Below, piece by piece: positions 37,101 through 44,891 of a stretch of DNA of 64,000 nt. Position numbers and translations under genes: made by a program. How positions within the stretch are numbered: the first letter of the stretch is position 1; every line of letters begins with the position of its first letter. The stretch is taken from the NCBI GenBank assembly GCA_021773815.1, contig JAJFJS010000037.1:1-64000 (forward strand), given 5' to 3'. Below the pieces are notes generated by a model. That model had not been told where the DNA came from and ran no database searches. It saw only the letters and a list, made by a program, of their open reading frames with translations. This DNA comes from Gammaproteobacteria bacterium. Its GTDB lineage: Bacteria > Pseudomonadota > Gammaproteobacteria > Steroidobacterales > GCA-2729495.

Positions 37101-37291
37101 GAGCTATCCGCACTTACTGCTTTTGCTATCGCATCTTTTCCATCATCACCGTTGCTTCCCGACAACCCAGGATCTCCGGGAGCACCATTCATGCCATCTG
37201 CACCAGCACTTCCCGTCACATTCACAACTTCCGCATAAGCCGGGTGACTTACGATGAAACTTATAGTGATGGACAGCAGTACAGCGCGCAT
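34127..37291 (-). CDS. Glycine-rich repetitive PEP-CTERM surface protein
   Basis: A 1054-residue exported protein. A signal peptide (MRAVLLSITISFIVSHPAYA) is followed by a short collagen-like run (GADGMNGAPGDPGLSGSNGD). Then come ~800 residues of Gly/Ala/Ser-rich degenerate repeats of the type GGxGGxG ... SxASGxxxG and a ~190-residue beta-rich domain. The end is a PEP-CTERM tripartite tail: VPEPGS, a hydrophobic helix LELLIIGLIGIAWIM, and basic RGQKV. Such tails direct exosortase-dependent processing and surface export, usually in exopolysaccharide producers. No exosortase is in the window. Composition resembles PE_PGRS-like or ice-binding-like repeats, but I cannot assign a function. Confidence 0.85.
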   Translation of the reverse strand: MRAVLLSITISFIVSHPAYAEVVNVTGSAGADGMNGAPGDPGLSGSNGDDGKDAIAKAVSADSSNIATATGGRGGSGGDGGQGIDAGLDADGGAGGDAGRGGDASAIARTILVTGDAFAKSTASSGLSGLYNGAGGAGAGGGNNGASGNANAGGTANTIAEASSLDGSASAEAAAGGAGGGIGWSTGADGGNGGDAFSQVIAISGGDSHNVSASGAAHGGPGGPSGFQLPFPSYDSATPGAGGDAESSSTGVAQGNSVVNVDDVARGGYAGSVFNQKGQSNIGGSASSTASGENAGNLPVSVSAEASGGDGGRGYGSGNDGNVGGVAKAIASGSSSGGGMVTVSSVIKAGWGGNGIQSNGAPGTTAEQINSVSGSTSGRLILEQTAFGGAGGDASGESNMAGNGGDAISSLTTANPAGGDIVAEVDAYGGRGGKGSGGAQHGEAGSSIAAIHITSANDVTATATAHGALGTSQSSSADGPVTPGGRAILGYDSIGVWGESTGGGNVSVSGVAIGGSGGGSNDGDGSDGGSVNLSNAVGGATVGELRLSQEAVAGRGGSTNNTGSLAGSAGDATSALDFSGSSSELYIDVSAAGGKGGAHQGLNGGSATDGGIATSLAHGRNEAGSLSVTASSTGGEGGLGTRGANSGTGGGASSTAFGTTTGDGHALSVIGTARGGAGGYADFSTIPVIAGNGGAAVSSSTGTVRGNSVISVSDNAFGGNGGGIRSGIGTGGDGGSASSTARGSSMGNELVTVEANARGAYSGDRNTRSAGDASAAAFGAGGGTVIARAASQSGTIGILGNSESTASATTARRGQLVPSVTAYADASSIGGSTVQARTNTGTDNLSLNSASFFQAAAFGTSMPADTVAEAALSGSPSRESVGLNFDVGGSSDILGLMVLGAEHSQFSDGLMTMHSAQLEYDLDIALLPDPQNLLIGFLGAQSTNFGFDSLLFQVEAEGTMIVDELFSDVSLAVDFFSGQTLDIGSISTLTTFGLLDLDFNLEMTTRNCCDGFRFELLFGNSTIGAAIAVPEPGSLELLIIGLIGIAWIMRGQKV

Positions 37292-37695
37292 TATTTACCT
37301 CCAAAACATGAGTTTAAAATAGAGTAGTTAATCAGACATGTCCAATTTAGGACTTTCTTATTTGAGAACGGATCTCACTAAAGTGATTTACATAATCACT
37401 AATACCTACTCAGAAGTGGCGCTATGAAAGAAAAATCACCAACCAGGTGATTGAAAAACACAATAAAAACTTATGGTTTTTTCAGGCGTGTGATCAGCAA
37501 ATCGACAACCAGATAAATTTGTTTAAAGAGCGAATGCTCAATTGTTTATGGATTTATTTCGGTAATCTCCGCCTCTACCCGCTCGTCGATTCGATTCAAG
37601 TCCACGGGAGTCGCGCCGCGACAAAGCCATGACTTACAGAGGCTTTCGACCCGCAAGGTTCGAGTACAACGATCGCTTGATCAGGCCGGGAAGGA
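37292..37695. other. Intergenic region between PEP-CTERM gene and tRNA-Met
   Basis: About 400 AT-rich bases holding the upstream region of the PEP-CTERM gene. A 61-codon plus-strand frame (37447-37632) has no ribosome binding site or recognisable motif and is not called. Confidence 0.4.
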
Positions 37696-37772
37696 TGGTG
37701 GTGATGGGTGGACTCGAACCACCGACCCCGGCATTATGAGTGCCGTGCTCTAACCAGCTGAGCTACATCACC
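37696..37772 (-). tRNA. tRNA-Met (anticodon CAT), elongator type
   Basis: A 77-base cloverleaf with encoded CCA. Acceptor stem GGTGATG/CATCACC, D-arm GCTC...GAGC, anticodon stem CGGCA/TGCCG with loop CTCATAA, T-stem GGTGG/CCACC with loop TTCGAGT. The perfect first acceptor pair and the lack of the three-G:C initiator anticodon stem favour elongator tRNA-Met over fMet; a tRNA-Ile2 with modified CAT is less likely. Its 3' half is the source of, or shares origin with, the repeats at 15784, 22078 and 33815. Confidence 0.95.
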
Positions 37773-37939
37773 ACGCCGGAAGGGACGGGCATTTTCTGCG
37801 CCGGCCCTGCCCGTGTCAAGGTAGACCGCGACCGGGTCCGGTCGGCGTTTCTAGCGCAAACCATTGTTATCTCGTGCTTAATACCACCCGCCGAAGGTAT
37901 CGGCCGAAGCGCGACGGACAGAGGTGCCGGACACAAAGC

Positions 37940-38614
37940 CTAGATATCGACGGCAATGACCTCGCGCCCACTCGTTTCGTACGCGTCATCGGCATCGACG
38001 GCGGCCAGTATGCGCTGGCTGGTCTTGTCACTGATCAGTGCGCGTAACACCGCATCGCCGAGATCGATGGGGTTGATGTGACCGGAAACGGTGTTGCTGT
38101 CGATCAGGATCGCGCCGCCCTTGAAGTTCCGGCGCAACATGCCACCGGCGCGCACGATCGTCCAGTCCATGTCGGTGGTCTGCAACTGGCGTTCGGCCCA
38201 GGTCTTGGCCGTCAGCGCCTTGCCGACGAAGACCTTGACGAATTCATCGACCGCTCCGGCGCTGTCGCCGCAACCGATCGATGACACGAGCAGAAAACGC
38301 TCCACACCCGCCGCCTGCGCCGCGTTGATGACGTTCAGATTGCCCTGGGTGTTCATCTGCGGCGTGCCGCCGAGCACGCTGATGACCGCCAGCCCCTCCG
38401 GATCGAGTTCCGCGAACATTGTGTCGACATCCTCGCGGTCCGTCGGATCGATGCGCGCGGTGTCCGCACCCAGGCGATGGTAACGCGCCGCTTCAGTGTG
38501 CTCGCGGATGCCCGCAATGGCGCGATAGTCGGACCGACCAACGAGCTGCGCCAGCCGAAAGCCGGGATCGCAGTCCGCACACAGGATCAGTATCGTCCGG
38601 ATGCCCATGCACAT
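37940..38614 (-). CDS. NAD(P)-binding atypical SDR-type protein
   Basis: A 224-residue Rossmann-fold protein of the atypical short-chain dehydrogenase/NmrA-like kind. The N-terminal strand (TILILCADCDPGFRLAQLVG) replaces the usual GxxGxxG glycine loop with a cysteine-containing one. AVISVLGGTPQMNTQGNLNV, VERFLLVSSIGCG, and WTIVRAGGML are the usual internal motifs. The altered glycine loop could weaken cofactor binding. It resembles nucleoside-diphosphate-sugar epimerase-like proteins of unknown substrate. It lies between tRNA-Met and ychF on the same strand. Confidence 0.7.
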   Translation of the reverse strand: MCMGIRTILILCADCDPGFRLAQLVGRSDYRAIAGIREHTEAARYHRLGADTARIDPTDREDVDTMFAELDPEGLAVISVLGGTPQMNTQGNLNVINAAQAAGVERFLLVSSIGCGDSAGAVDEFVKVFVGKALTAKTWAERQLQTTDMDWTIVRAGGMLRRNFKGGAILIDSNTVSGHINPIDLGDAVLRALISDKTSQRILAAVDADDAYETSGREVIAVDI

Positions 38615-38792
38615 GGAATAACAGAATCATTGCGCGGGTTCAAACTGTCACGCCGATTCATAGCGGCCGGTCCGCACGTCGACCGCGACGAAGGCAGATG
38701 ATGCTGCATGCGCGTTGACGACGACGCCATGCGGTCGTTTATTGCAATGCGATATGCGCCGGCAGATTCGTTACGTTTCGGCGACCGACAGG

Positions 38793-39887
38793 TCAGACGT
38801 TGAACAGGAAATGTACGACGTCGCCCTCGGCCATGACGTAGTCCCGGCCCTCGGCGCGCAACCGTCCCGCCTCGCGGGCGCCCTGCTCGCCGTTACCGGC
38901 GATGTAGTCGTCGAACGCAATGGTCTCGGCACGGATGAAACCTTTCTGAAAATCCGTATGGATCTCACCGGCCGCCTGCGGCGCCGTGCTGCCGGTCCGG
39001 ACGGTCCAGGCACGTACTTCTTTCTCGCCGGCGGTAAAAAAAGTCTGCAGGCCGAGCAGTCGGTAACCGGCGCGGATGACGCGCGCGAGGCCCGGCTCGC
39101 TCAGACCCATGTCGTCGAGAAACATCTGCCGGTCGTCGTCGGCGAGTTGCGCGATTTCCGCCTCCAGCGCGGCGCAGACGGCCACGACCTCCGCATTCTC
39201 AGCGGCGGCATGTGCACGGACGCGCTCGAGCCATTCGTTGCCGTCGCGCAGCCCCGCCTCATCGACGTTGGCGATATACATGACGGGCTTGGCCGTCAGC
39301 AGGTTGAATTCCTTCAGTGCCAGCCGGTCGTCGTTCGTATAATTGAAGGTGCGCGCCGGGTGATCGCCGTCGAGGTGCGTGTGCATGCGAGCCAGCAGGT
39401 CGCGGCGCGCGATATCGGCCTTGTTGCCGGTCTTGGCCTGTTTCTCGGCCTTGTACAGCGATCGATCGATCGATTCGAGATCGGCCAGCGCGAGTTCCGT
39501 ATTGATGACGCCGATATCACGCAGCGGATCGACGCTGCCGGAGACATGTGCGATGTCATCATCTTCGAAACAGCGCACGACGTGCGCGATCGCGTGGGTC
39601 TCACGGATATTGGCCAGGAACTTGTTGCCGAGCCCCTCGCCCTTCGATGCGCCGGCCACGAGCCCGGCGATATCGACGAATTCCATCGTCGTCGGCAGGA
39701 TCCGCTGCGGCTTGACGATTGCCGCGAGTTGGCCGAGTCGTGGATCCGGCACCGGCACGATCCCCACGTTCGGCTCGATCGTGCAGAATGGATAGTTCTC
39801 GGCCGCGATTTCCGCCGCCGTGAGCGCATTAAACAAGGTGGACTTACCGACGTTCGGCAGCCCCACAATTCCACAACGTATAGCCAT
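38793..39887 (-). CDS. ychF: Ribosome-binding ATPase YchF
   Basis: A 364-residue Obg-family P-loop protein, the usual YchF length (363 in E. coli). It binds ATP rather than GTP and associates with the ribosome. The P-loop is [20 protein letters not shown], followed by [20 protein letters not shown] (G3) and VMYIANVDE near G4. The C-terminal TGS domain ends [12 protein letters not shown], the canonical YchF terminus. The frame is open back to 40145, but the start is fixed at ATG 39887 by homology. The upstream part is the palindrome cluster. Confidence 0.96.
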   Translation of the reverse strand: MAIRCGIVGLPNVGKSTLFNALTAAEIAAENYPFCTIEPNVGIVPVPDPRLGQLAAIVKPQRILPTTMEFVDIAGLVAGASKGEGLGNKFLANIRETHAIAHVVRCFEDDDIAHVSGSVDPLRDIGVINTELALADLESIDRSLYKAEKQAKTGNKADIARRDLLARMHTHLDGDHPARTFNYTNDDRLALKEFNLLTAKPVMYIANVDEAGLRDGNEWLERVRAHAAAENAEVVAVCAALEAEIAQLADDDRQMFLDDMGLSEPGLARVIRAGYRLLGLQTFFTAGEKEVRAWTVRTGSTAPQAAGEIHTDFQKGFIRAETIAFDDYIAGNGEQGAREAGRLRAEGRDYVMAEGDVVHFLFNV

Positions 39888-39940
39888 AAGGGCGGCGATT
39901 CTATACGGAAACGGGGGAGTATGTGGGTTTGAGGTTGTGC

Positions 39941-40114
39941 GGGGTCTGACCCCGTATGGGGTCAGACCCCTGATCGACCGCGTATGGACCGCGTATGGGG
40001 TCAGACCCCTGATCGACCGGTGGGAGGACGGTGCCCAGAAAATGGTGTCTGACACCAATTTCTCCGGGCGCTTGCTGAGGCAGACCGTCGGGGATACCGT
40101 CGGGGTCAGACCCC
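39941..40114. repeat. Cluster of GGGGTCWGACCCC and GGTGTCTGACACC palindromes
   Basis: Four copies of the 13-mer GGGGTCWGACCCC (39941-39953, 39958-39970, 39997-40009, 40102-40114) and one related GGTGTCTGACACC (40044-40056) occur in 174 bases. Two of them sit in a 28-base direct repeat with a 39-base period (starting 39953 and 39992). The cluster fills the divergent spacer between ychF and the MetE-like gene. These GTCAGAC-cored palindromes are typical dispersed intergenic elements of gammaproteobacteria; no Y1 transposase is in the window. Confidence 0.85.
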
Positions 40115-40159
40115 GAGGGCCGAGCCAACTAACAACAGCCGACATCCGGAGAGCAGGAC

Positions 40160-41176
40160 ATGCTGGAAACGACGATTGCCGGGAGCCTGCCGCGACCGGA
40201 CTGGCTCGCGGAGCCCGAGGCGCTGAAAGGCGCGTGGAAACTCACCGGCGAGGCGCTCGAGCAGGGCAAGCAGCGCGCCGCCGAGCAATGGATCCGGCAC
40301 CAGGAGCGGGCCGGCATCGACATCCTCACCGACGGCGAGGTGTTCCGGCGCCATTTCGTGCACACGTTCCTCGAAGGCGTCGACGGCATTGACCAGGACA
40401 CGAAGACGGTCATGGGCATCCGCGACAACCGCTATGACCTCGAGGTACCGACTGTGACCGCCGCGCTGTCGCGGCCGGCGCCGATCCACGTCGACGAATT
40501 CCGCTTTGTCCGTTCGCTGACCGAGCGGCCGCTGAAATTCACGCTGCCCGGCCCGATGACCATCTGCGACACTATCGCCGATGCGCATTACGGCAGCCGT
40601 GCCGACATGGCGATGGCGTTCGCGGACCTGCTCAATGCCGAGGCGAAGGAGTTGGTCGCGGCCGGCGCCGATGTAATCCAGTTCGACGAGCCGGCATTCA
40701 ACGTCTTCTTCGACGATGTCAACGAATGGGGCATCGATGCGCTGCACCGGGCGATCGATGGTTTGACCTGCACGACGGCGGTGCACATCTGTTACGGCTA
40801 CGGCATCGAGGAAAATATCCGCTGGAAGGCCTCGCTCGGCGACGAGTGGCGACAATACGAGCGAATCTTTCCCGCGCTGAATGCGAGCCGCATCGACCAG
40901 ATCTCGCTCGAGTGCGCGGATTCCCATGTCCCGCATTCCGTCATGGCGATCCTCAAGGACAAGGTCCTGATGGTCGGCGCGGTTGCCGTGACACCGGACC
41001 GTATCGAGACACCGGAGGAAGTGGCCGCGACCATTCGTTCGGCGATGGATTACGTTGACCCGGAACGCATCCTGCCCTGCACGAACTGCGGCATGACGCC
41101 GATCCCGTACGACATCGCGCTCGGCAAGCTGCAGAGCCTGGCCGCCGGCGCCAAAATCGTCCGCGACAGCCTGTAG
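40160..41176 (+). CDS. MetE C-terminal-domain-like (core MetE) methyltransferase
   Basis: A 338-residue protein corresponding only to the catalytic C-terminal barrel of cobalamin-independent methionine synthase. It opens [12 protein letters not shown]. The zinc ligands are recognisable as His and Cys in [10 protein letters not shown], a Glu in the ISLECAD strand, and Cys in LPCTNCGM. The N-terminal half of MetE, which helps bind polyglutamyl folate, is absent. Such core-MetE proteins take methyl groups from other donors or act on other thiols. A complete MetH is encoded 16 kb away, so this one is probably specialised. ATG 40160 follows GGAGAGCAGGAC. Confidence 0.82.
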   Translation: MLETTIAGSLPRPDWLAEPEALKGAWKLTGEALEQGKQRAAEQWIRHQERAGIDILTDGEVFRRHFVHTFLEGVDGIDQDTKTVMGIRDNRYDLEVPTVTAALSRPAPIHVDEFRFVRSLTERPLKFTLPGPMTICDTIADAHYGSRADMAMAFADLLNAEAKELVAAGADVIQFDEPAFNVFFDDVNEWGIDALHRAIDGLTCTTAVHICYGYGIEENIRWKASLGDEWRQYERIFPALNASRIDQISLECADSHVPHSVMAILKDKVLMVGAVAVTPDRIETPEEVAATIRSAMDYVDPERILPCTNCGMTPIPYDIALGKLQSLAAGAKIVRDSL

Positions 41177-41347
41177 GCGGGCTCGACGCTCAATCAAAGC
41201 CGGGGCCGTGGCAACGGCTCGGGAACCGCCATCTTGCATAACGCCGCCCCGGTGAGGCCCCGATCCGCGAATTCGCTGCCTTGATTTCGGTCTCCGGGTC
41301 GTTCGGCCGCTGATTTCTGCTCCGATTGACCACTATAATGCGCGGCC

Positions 41348-42529
41348 ATGCCTGAATTAACCGCCATCGAACCGAACGTCGACCTGATCGAGCATGAAGG
41401 CCGCCGGTTCTTCATCGTCGGTACCGCGCATGTCAGCGCGAACAGCGCCGACCTCGTCGAAAAGACAATTCGCGAACGAGAACCCGACACCGTCGCGCTG
41501 GAGTTGTGCGACTCGCGATACGAAACGCTGGCGAATCCCGAGCGCTGGCAGGAAACGGACATTTATTCCGTGATCAAGTCGGGCCGCGCCTACGTGCTGA
41601 TGGCACAGATGGCGCTGGCCACGTTCCAGAAAAAACTCGCCGACGAATTCGGCATCCGGCCGGGCGAGGAAATGCACCGGGCGATGCAGGTCAGCCACGA
41701 GACCGACACGAATATCGCGCTCGTCGATCGCGAGGTTCGCATAACACTGAAACGCGCCTGGGCCGGCGCCGGGTTCTGGACGCTGATCAAGATCGTGTTC
41801 ACGATGCTCACGTCGGTCTTCGAGAAGCAGGAGATCTCCCAGGAACAGATCGAGAGCCTGAAGAACGGTGGCGAGCTGGCGATGGCGATCGACGAGTTTT
41901 CCGGCGCCCTGCCCGGCGTCAAGACCGCGCTGATCGACGAACGCGATCAGTACCTGGCGGCGAAAATCCTTGCCGCACCGGGCGACACTGTGGTGGCCGT
42001 CGTTGGCGCAGCGCACGTGCCGGGCATCAAAACCTGCTTTGGCACCGACATCGACCTGGCGAAACTCGACGAGATCCCGCCGCCGAGAAAGATCTTCAAA
42101 ATAATCGGCTGGGGCGTGCCGTTGCTGCTGCTGGGCCTGATCGTGGCCGGCTTCATCGTCTCGGGCCGCGAGACCAGTGAGCAGATGGTTCTGGCCTGGG
42201 TGCTCGCGAACGGCATCGCCGCGTCCATCGGTACGATCATCGCGTTCGCGCACCCGCTGACGATCCTGACCGCGTTCGTGGCGGCGCCGATTACATCACT
42301 GAATCCAACCATCGCCGCCGGCTGGGTCTGCGGCCTGACCGAAGCCTGGTTGCGCAAGCCTCGCGTCATCGATCTGGAAAATATCGCCGAAGACCTGACG
42401 AGCGTGCGCGGCGTCTGGTCGAACCGCGTCATCAAGGTGCTACTGGTCGTCGTGCTGGCCAATCTCGGTAGCAGCATCGGCACCTTTGTCGGTGTCGGCT
42501 GGATCGTCTCACTGCTCGGCAACGGATAA
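41348..42529 (+). CDS. TraB/PrgY-family membrane protein
   Basis: A 393-residue TraB-family protein. The N-terminal ~240 residues carry the family motifs GTAHVSANSADLVEKTI, DTVALELCDSRYE and VAVVGAAHVPGI; these GxxH motifs suggest a metal-dependent, possibly proteolytic, fold. Several membrane helices follow (IIGWGVPLLLLGLIVAGFIV; TIIAFAHPLTILTAFVAAPI; VIKVLLVVVLANLGSSIGTF). PrgY of enterococci binds a pheromone; the role in proteobacteria is unknown. It starts at ATG 41348, follows the MetE-like gene on the same strand, and precedes the toxin-antitoxin pair. Confidence 0.88.
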   Translation: MPELTAIEPNVDLIEHEGRRFFIVGTAHVSANSADLVEKTIREREPDTVALELCDSRYETLANPERWQETDIYSVIKSGRAYVLMAQMALATFQKKLADEFGIRPGEEMHRAMQVSHETDTNIALVDREVRITLKRAWAGAGFWTLIKIVFTMLTSVFEKQEISQEQIESLKNGGELAMAIDEFSGALPGVKTALIDERDQYLAAKILAAPGDTVVAVVGAAHVPGIKTCFGTDIDLAKLDEIPPPRKIFKIIGWGVPLLLLGLIVAGFIVSGRETSEQMVLAWVLANGIAASIGTIIAFAHPLTILTAFVAAPITSLNPTIAAGWVCGLTEAWLRKPRVIDLENIAEDLTSVRGVWSNRVIKVLLVVVLANLGSSIGTFVGVGWIVSLLGNG

Positions 42530-42693
42530 GCAGCCTGACTGTCAATCGGGGCCGGCCACCCATGACCGGGCGATAATGCGGCCGAAAGAATGGTTCGGAG
42601 CACCTGTTCCGGCGCGCCGTGCAATCGCTGCAAGCACCCCGCCGATGGCCGTCGAACCACATCATTTGGCGGTCAAAGCCGTGCTTTTGCCGC

Positions 42694-42722
42694 TTGACAT
42701 ACCATATAAGTTATACATATTC
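42694..42722 (+). promoter_or_regulatory. Likely promoter of the higBA-like pair
   Basis: A consensus -35 TTGACA (42694-42699) is followed after about 18 bases by TATTCT, just ahead of the toxin start at 42731. The spacer is an AT-rich near-palindrome (CATATAAGTTATACATAT), a plausible operator for antitoxin autorepression. Confidence 0.5.
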
Positions 42723-42730
42723 TTTATAGC

Positions 42731-43012
42731 ATGTGGCAGATTCTGGAGCATCGCCGCGTCGTCAGGCGCCTGGCCAGGATCCCGGTCGATATCCTGAAGC
42801 GCTATGAAAAATGGAAGGACATCGTCGCGATATCAGGCCCGCAGGGCCTGATACCCATAAAGGGCTTCAGAGACGAGGCGCTCAGGGGCGATTGGAATGG
42901 CCATCGTTCTTCTCGGCTGGGGGAGCAATATCGGGTCATTTACCTGGTTGAAGAGCAGGAGGTCATTGTCAAGGTTGTTGACCTGACCGCGCATGACTAC
43001 CGAAGGAAATAG
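42731..43012 (+). CDS. higB: HigB/RelE-superfamily toxin
   Basis: A 93-residue RelE/ParE-superfamily toxin, a ribosome-dependent mRNA interferase in the HigB group. The C-terminal segment SSRLGEQYRVIYLVEEQEVI and VKVVDLTAHDYRRK gives the typical basic strand pair and terminal H-x-Y. It precedes its antitoxin gene by 2 bases, the reversed toxin-first order of higBA. Its distinct AT-rich promoter in otherwise GC-rich core DNA suggests horizontal arrival. Confidence 0.82.
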   Translation: MWQILEHRRVVRRLARIPVDILKRYEKWKDIVAISGPQGLIPIKGFRDEALRGDWNGHRSSRLGEQYRVIYLVEEQEVIVKVVDLTAHDYRRK

Positions 43013-43014
43013 AG

Positions 43015-43275
43015 ATGAGTGAGTTTCGACAAGCGAAAAAGTCAATCGAGGTCACATCAGGTGAATCGGTCAGGATTCTCAGGGAACTTCAGGAATTCAG
43101 CCAGAACGAACTCGCAAGATTGACCGGGATTCCCCAGTCTACGATCTCTGCAATTGAGAATGATCGGGTTCGGCTTGGTGTGGAGCGCTCAAAGGTGTTG
43201 GCGCGCGCTCTGCATTGTCATCCGGCAGTTCTCGTGTTTCCCGGCTGGAATGTCACGGTGGAATCTGCCGCCTGA
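43015..43275 (+). CDS. higA: HigA-like XRE-family antitoxin
   Basis: An 86-residue HTH_3/XRE protein. The helix-turn-helix occupies about residues 18-70 (VRILRELQEFSQNELARLTG, IPQSTISAIENDRVRLGVER). The C-terminus PAVLVFPGWN probably contacts the toxin. As in higBA systems it follows the toxin gene directly and is expected to neutralise it and repress the shared promoter. It is convergent with pth. Confidence 0.82.
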   Translation: MSEFRQAKKSIEVTSGESVRILRELQEFSQNELARLTGIPQSTISAIENDRVRLGVERSKVLARALHCHPAVLVFPGWNVTVESAA

Positions 43276-43323
43276 CCGAGGCATTCAACGGCACGACCGT
43301 GCCGCTCCCGTGTGCATTCGACC

Positions 43324-43929
43324 TCAACCGGCGGGTCCGAGGTCGTCCGTGACATCCTTCGGCGGCGTGGCCGTGTGCAGGTCCTGCATCGCCGCCTCGA
43401 GGCCCGCGGCGTACAACCGGTCGAGAGCACGCCGGCTCGCGTCGAGCGCATGCTCGATCTCGGTCAGCTCGTCCTTGCCCGGCGGTCGCAACACATAACC
43501 GACAACCTTCGATTTGCTGCCCGGGTGGCCGATGCCGATCCGCAGCCGCAGAAAATCGCTTCCGCAGTGCGCGATGATGTCGCGCAAACCATTGTGCCCG
43601 CCGTGACCGCCACCACGCTTCAGGCGCGCCGTGCCCGGCGGCAAATCCAGATCGTCGTGGATCACGAGCACGGACTCGGCGGACAGTTTGAAGTAATCGA
43701 TCGTCCGACGCACCGACTGGCCGCTGCGGTTCATGAACGTCGTCGGCTTTAGGATACGCACGTTGTGGTTATGGAGCGCGATACGGCACACATCACCGAG
43801 CAGTTTCTGGTCTTTGGCGAACCCGCTGCCGATCCGGTCGGCCAGCCAGAAACCGACGTTATGCCGGTCGCGTTCATGTTCGTCCCCCGGGTTACCGAGG
43901 CCGACGATCAGTGTGGGAATGTCCGACAT
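43324..43929 (-). CDS. pth: Peptidyl-tRNA hydrolase
   Basis: A 201-residue enzyme that releases tRNA from prematurely dissociated peptidyl-tRNA. Motifs are LIVGLGNPGDEHERDRHNVG (with the catalytic His in RHNVG), KPTTFMNRSGQSV, IHDDLDLPPGTARLKRGGGH and GGHNGLRDIIAHCGSDFLRL, then RIGIGHPG. Length and motif order are canonical. It follows rplY on the same strand after a terminator-like hairpin, as in the common rplY/prs-pth-ychF neighbourhood. The pth-ychF adjacency is broken here by a 3.2-kb plus-strand insertion. Confidence 0.97.
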   Translation of the reverse strand: MSDIPTLIVGLGNPGDEHERDRHNVGFWLADRIGSGFAKDQKLLGDVCRIALHNHNVRILKPTTFMNRSGQSVRRTIDYFKLSAESVLVIHDDLDLPPGTARLKRGGGHGGHNGLRDIIAHCGSDFLRLRIGIGHPGSKSKVVGYVLRPPGKDELTEIEHALDASRRALDRLYAAGLEAAMQDLHTATPPKDVTDDLGPAG

Positions 43930-44027
43930 AGCAGATCCGGGAAATGATCAATGAGCGACGACAACGGCCCGGGCCGCCGATCATCGATCGCCGGCTCGCC
44001 CTGACCCGGCGGCAACCTTAACACGCC

Positions 44028-44058
44028 AAAAAAAAGCCACGCAATCGCGTGGCTTTTT
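44028..44058 (-). terminator. Terminator after rplY
   Basis: Stem GCCACGC/GCGTGGC with a 4-base loop, flanked by an A8 run on one side and T5 on the other. It therefore works as a rho-independent terminator on the minus strand and, more weakly, on the plus strand. Confidence 0.85.
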
Positions 44059-44078
44059 CAGACAGGCAGCGGGCAAGA

Positions 44079-44756
44079 CTAATCGCCGTCGCCCTCTTCC
44101 GCTTCGTCGCCGTCCGGCGCTCCGGCTTCCGGCACTTCGCCTTCTTCGCCTTCTTCGCCTTCGAGCTCTTCCTCGACCACGGCCTTGATGACATGGATCG
44201 AGACGACGCTGCGATCACCCTCGTTTATCAATTCGGGTATCTCGACACCGTCGGGCAGAACAATATCGGACAACATCAGCGATTCGTCGAGATCCATTGC
44301 GCCGATATCGAGTTCGAGATACTCGGGCAGATTGGCGGGCAGACAGCTGACCTCGATCTCGGTCACGAGGTGCGCCACAGTACCGCCGCTCTTCTTGACG
44401 CCGATAGCTGTCTCTTCATTCAGGAAGTGCACCGGTACCGTCATACGAATCTTCTCGTCGGCCACGATGCGCTGCAGATCCAGATGCAGCACCTGGCGCT
44501 TGGCCGGATGCATCTGCACATCCTTAAGGATGCATTGACGCGATTTGCCGTCGACGCTGACATTGAGCACGCTGGAAAAGAACGATTCGTTTTCCATCTT
44601 GTGCAACAGCGTACCGCTTTCGAACGTAACTGAACGCGGCGCGCGACCGGCGCCGTATACGATCGCGGGAACTTTCCCGGCCCGACGCAGGCGGCGGCTC
44701 GCACCTTTCCCTGTGTCTGTCCGTACTTCCGCGACCAGGTCAAATGCCTTGGCCAT
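44079..44756 (-). CDS. rplY: 50S ribosomal protein L25/general stress protein Ctc
   Basis: A 225-residue long-form L25 (CTC/TL5 type) that binds 5S rRNA. The N-terminal L25 domain (about 1-95) has TGKGASRRLRRAGKVPAIVY and DVQMHPAKRQVLHLDLQRI. The C-terminal beta domain has VPVHFLNEETAIGVKKSGG and LEVDIG-type strands, followed by a very acidic tail (EEELEGEEGEEGEVPEAGAP and on). Two bases before ATG lies the end of a typical leader. It is downstream of prs on the same strand; a MITE sits between them. Confidence 0.96.
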   Translation of the reverse strand: MAKAFDLVAEVRTDTGKGASRRLRRAGKVPAIVYGAGRAPRSVTFESGTLLHKMENESFFSSVLNVSVDGKSRQCILKDVQMHPAKRQVLHLDLQRIVADEKIRMTVPVHFLNEETAIGVKKSGGTVAHLVTEIEVSCLPANLPEYLELDIGAMDLDESLMLSDIVLPDGVEIPELINEGDRSVVSIHVIKAVVEEELEGEEGEEGEVPEAGAPDGDEAEEGDGD

Positions 44757-44891
44757 GATGAATCTCCCGTGGAGGTCTGATCGACCGCGTCCCTGCGACC
44801 GGGCGCGCGGCTAAGTGTGTAAAGGGGCGCGGATCATACCAGAATCGGGTCTGACGGGGGAATAGGGCCGGCACGGCAGCAAGCCCGCCCG

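Noticed and set aside
34899-37238. Proline-rich plus-strand frames opposite the PEP-CTERM gene
   Set aside because: They are the complement of Gly-rich repeats; the minus-strand frame has a signal peptide and a PEP-CTERM tail.
40106-41239. A 377-codon minus-strand frame opposite the MetE-like gene
   Set aside because: It is a shadow of a recognisable zinc-binding methyltransferase; its composition is typical of antisense GC-rich translation.
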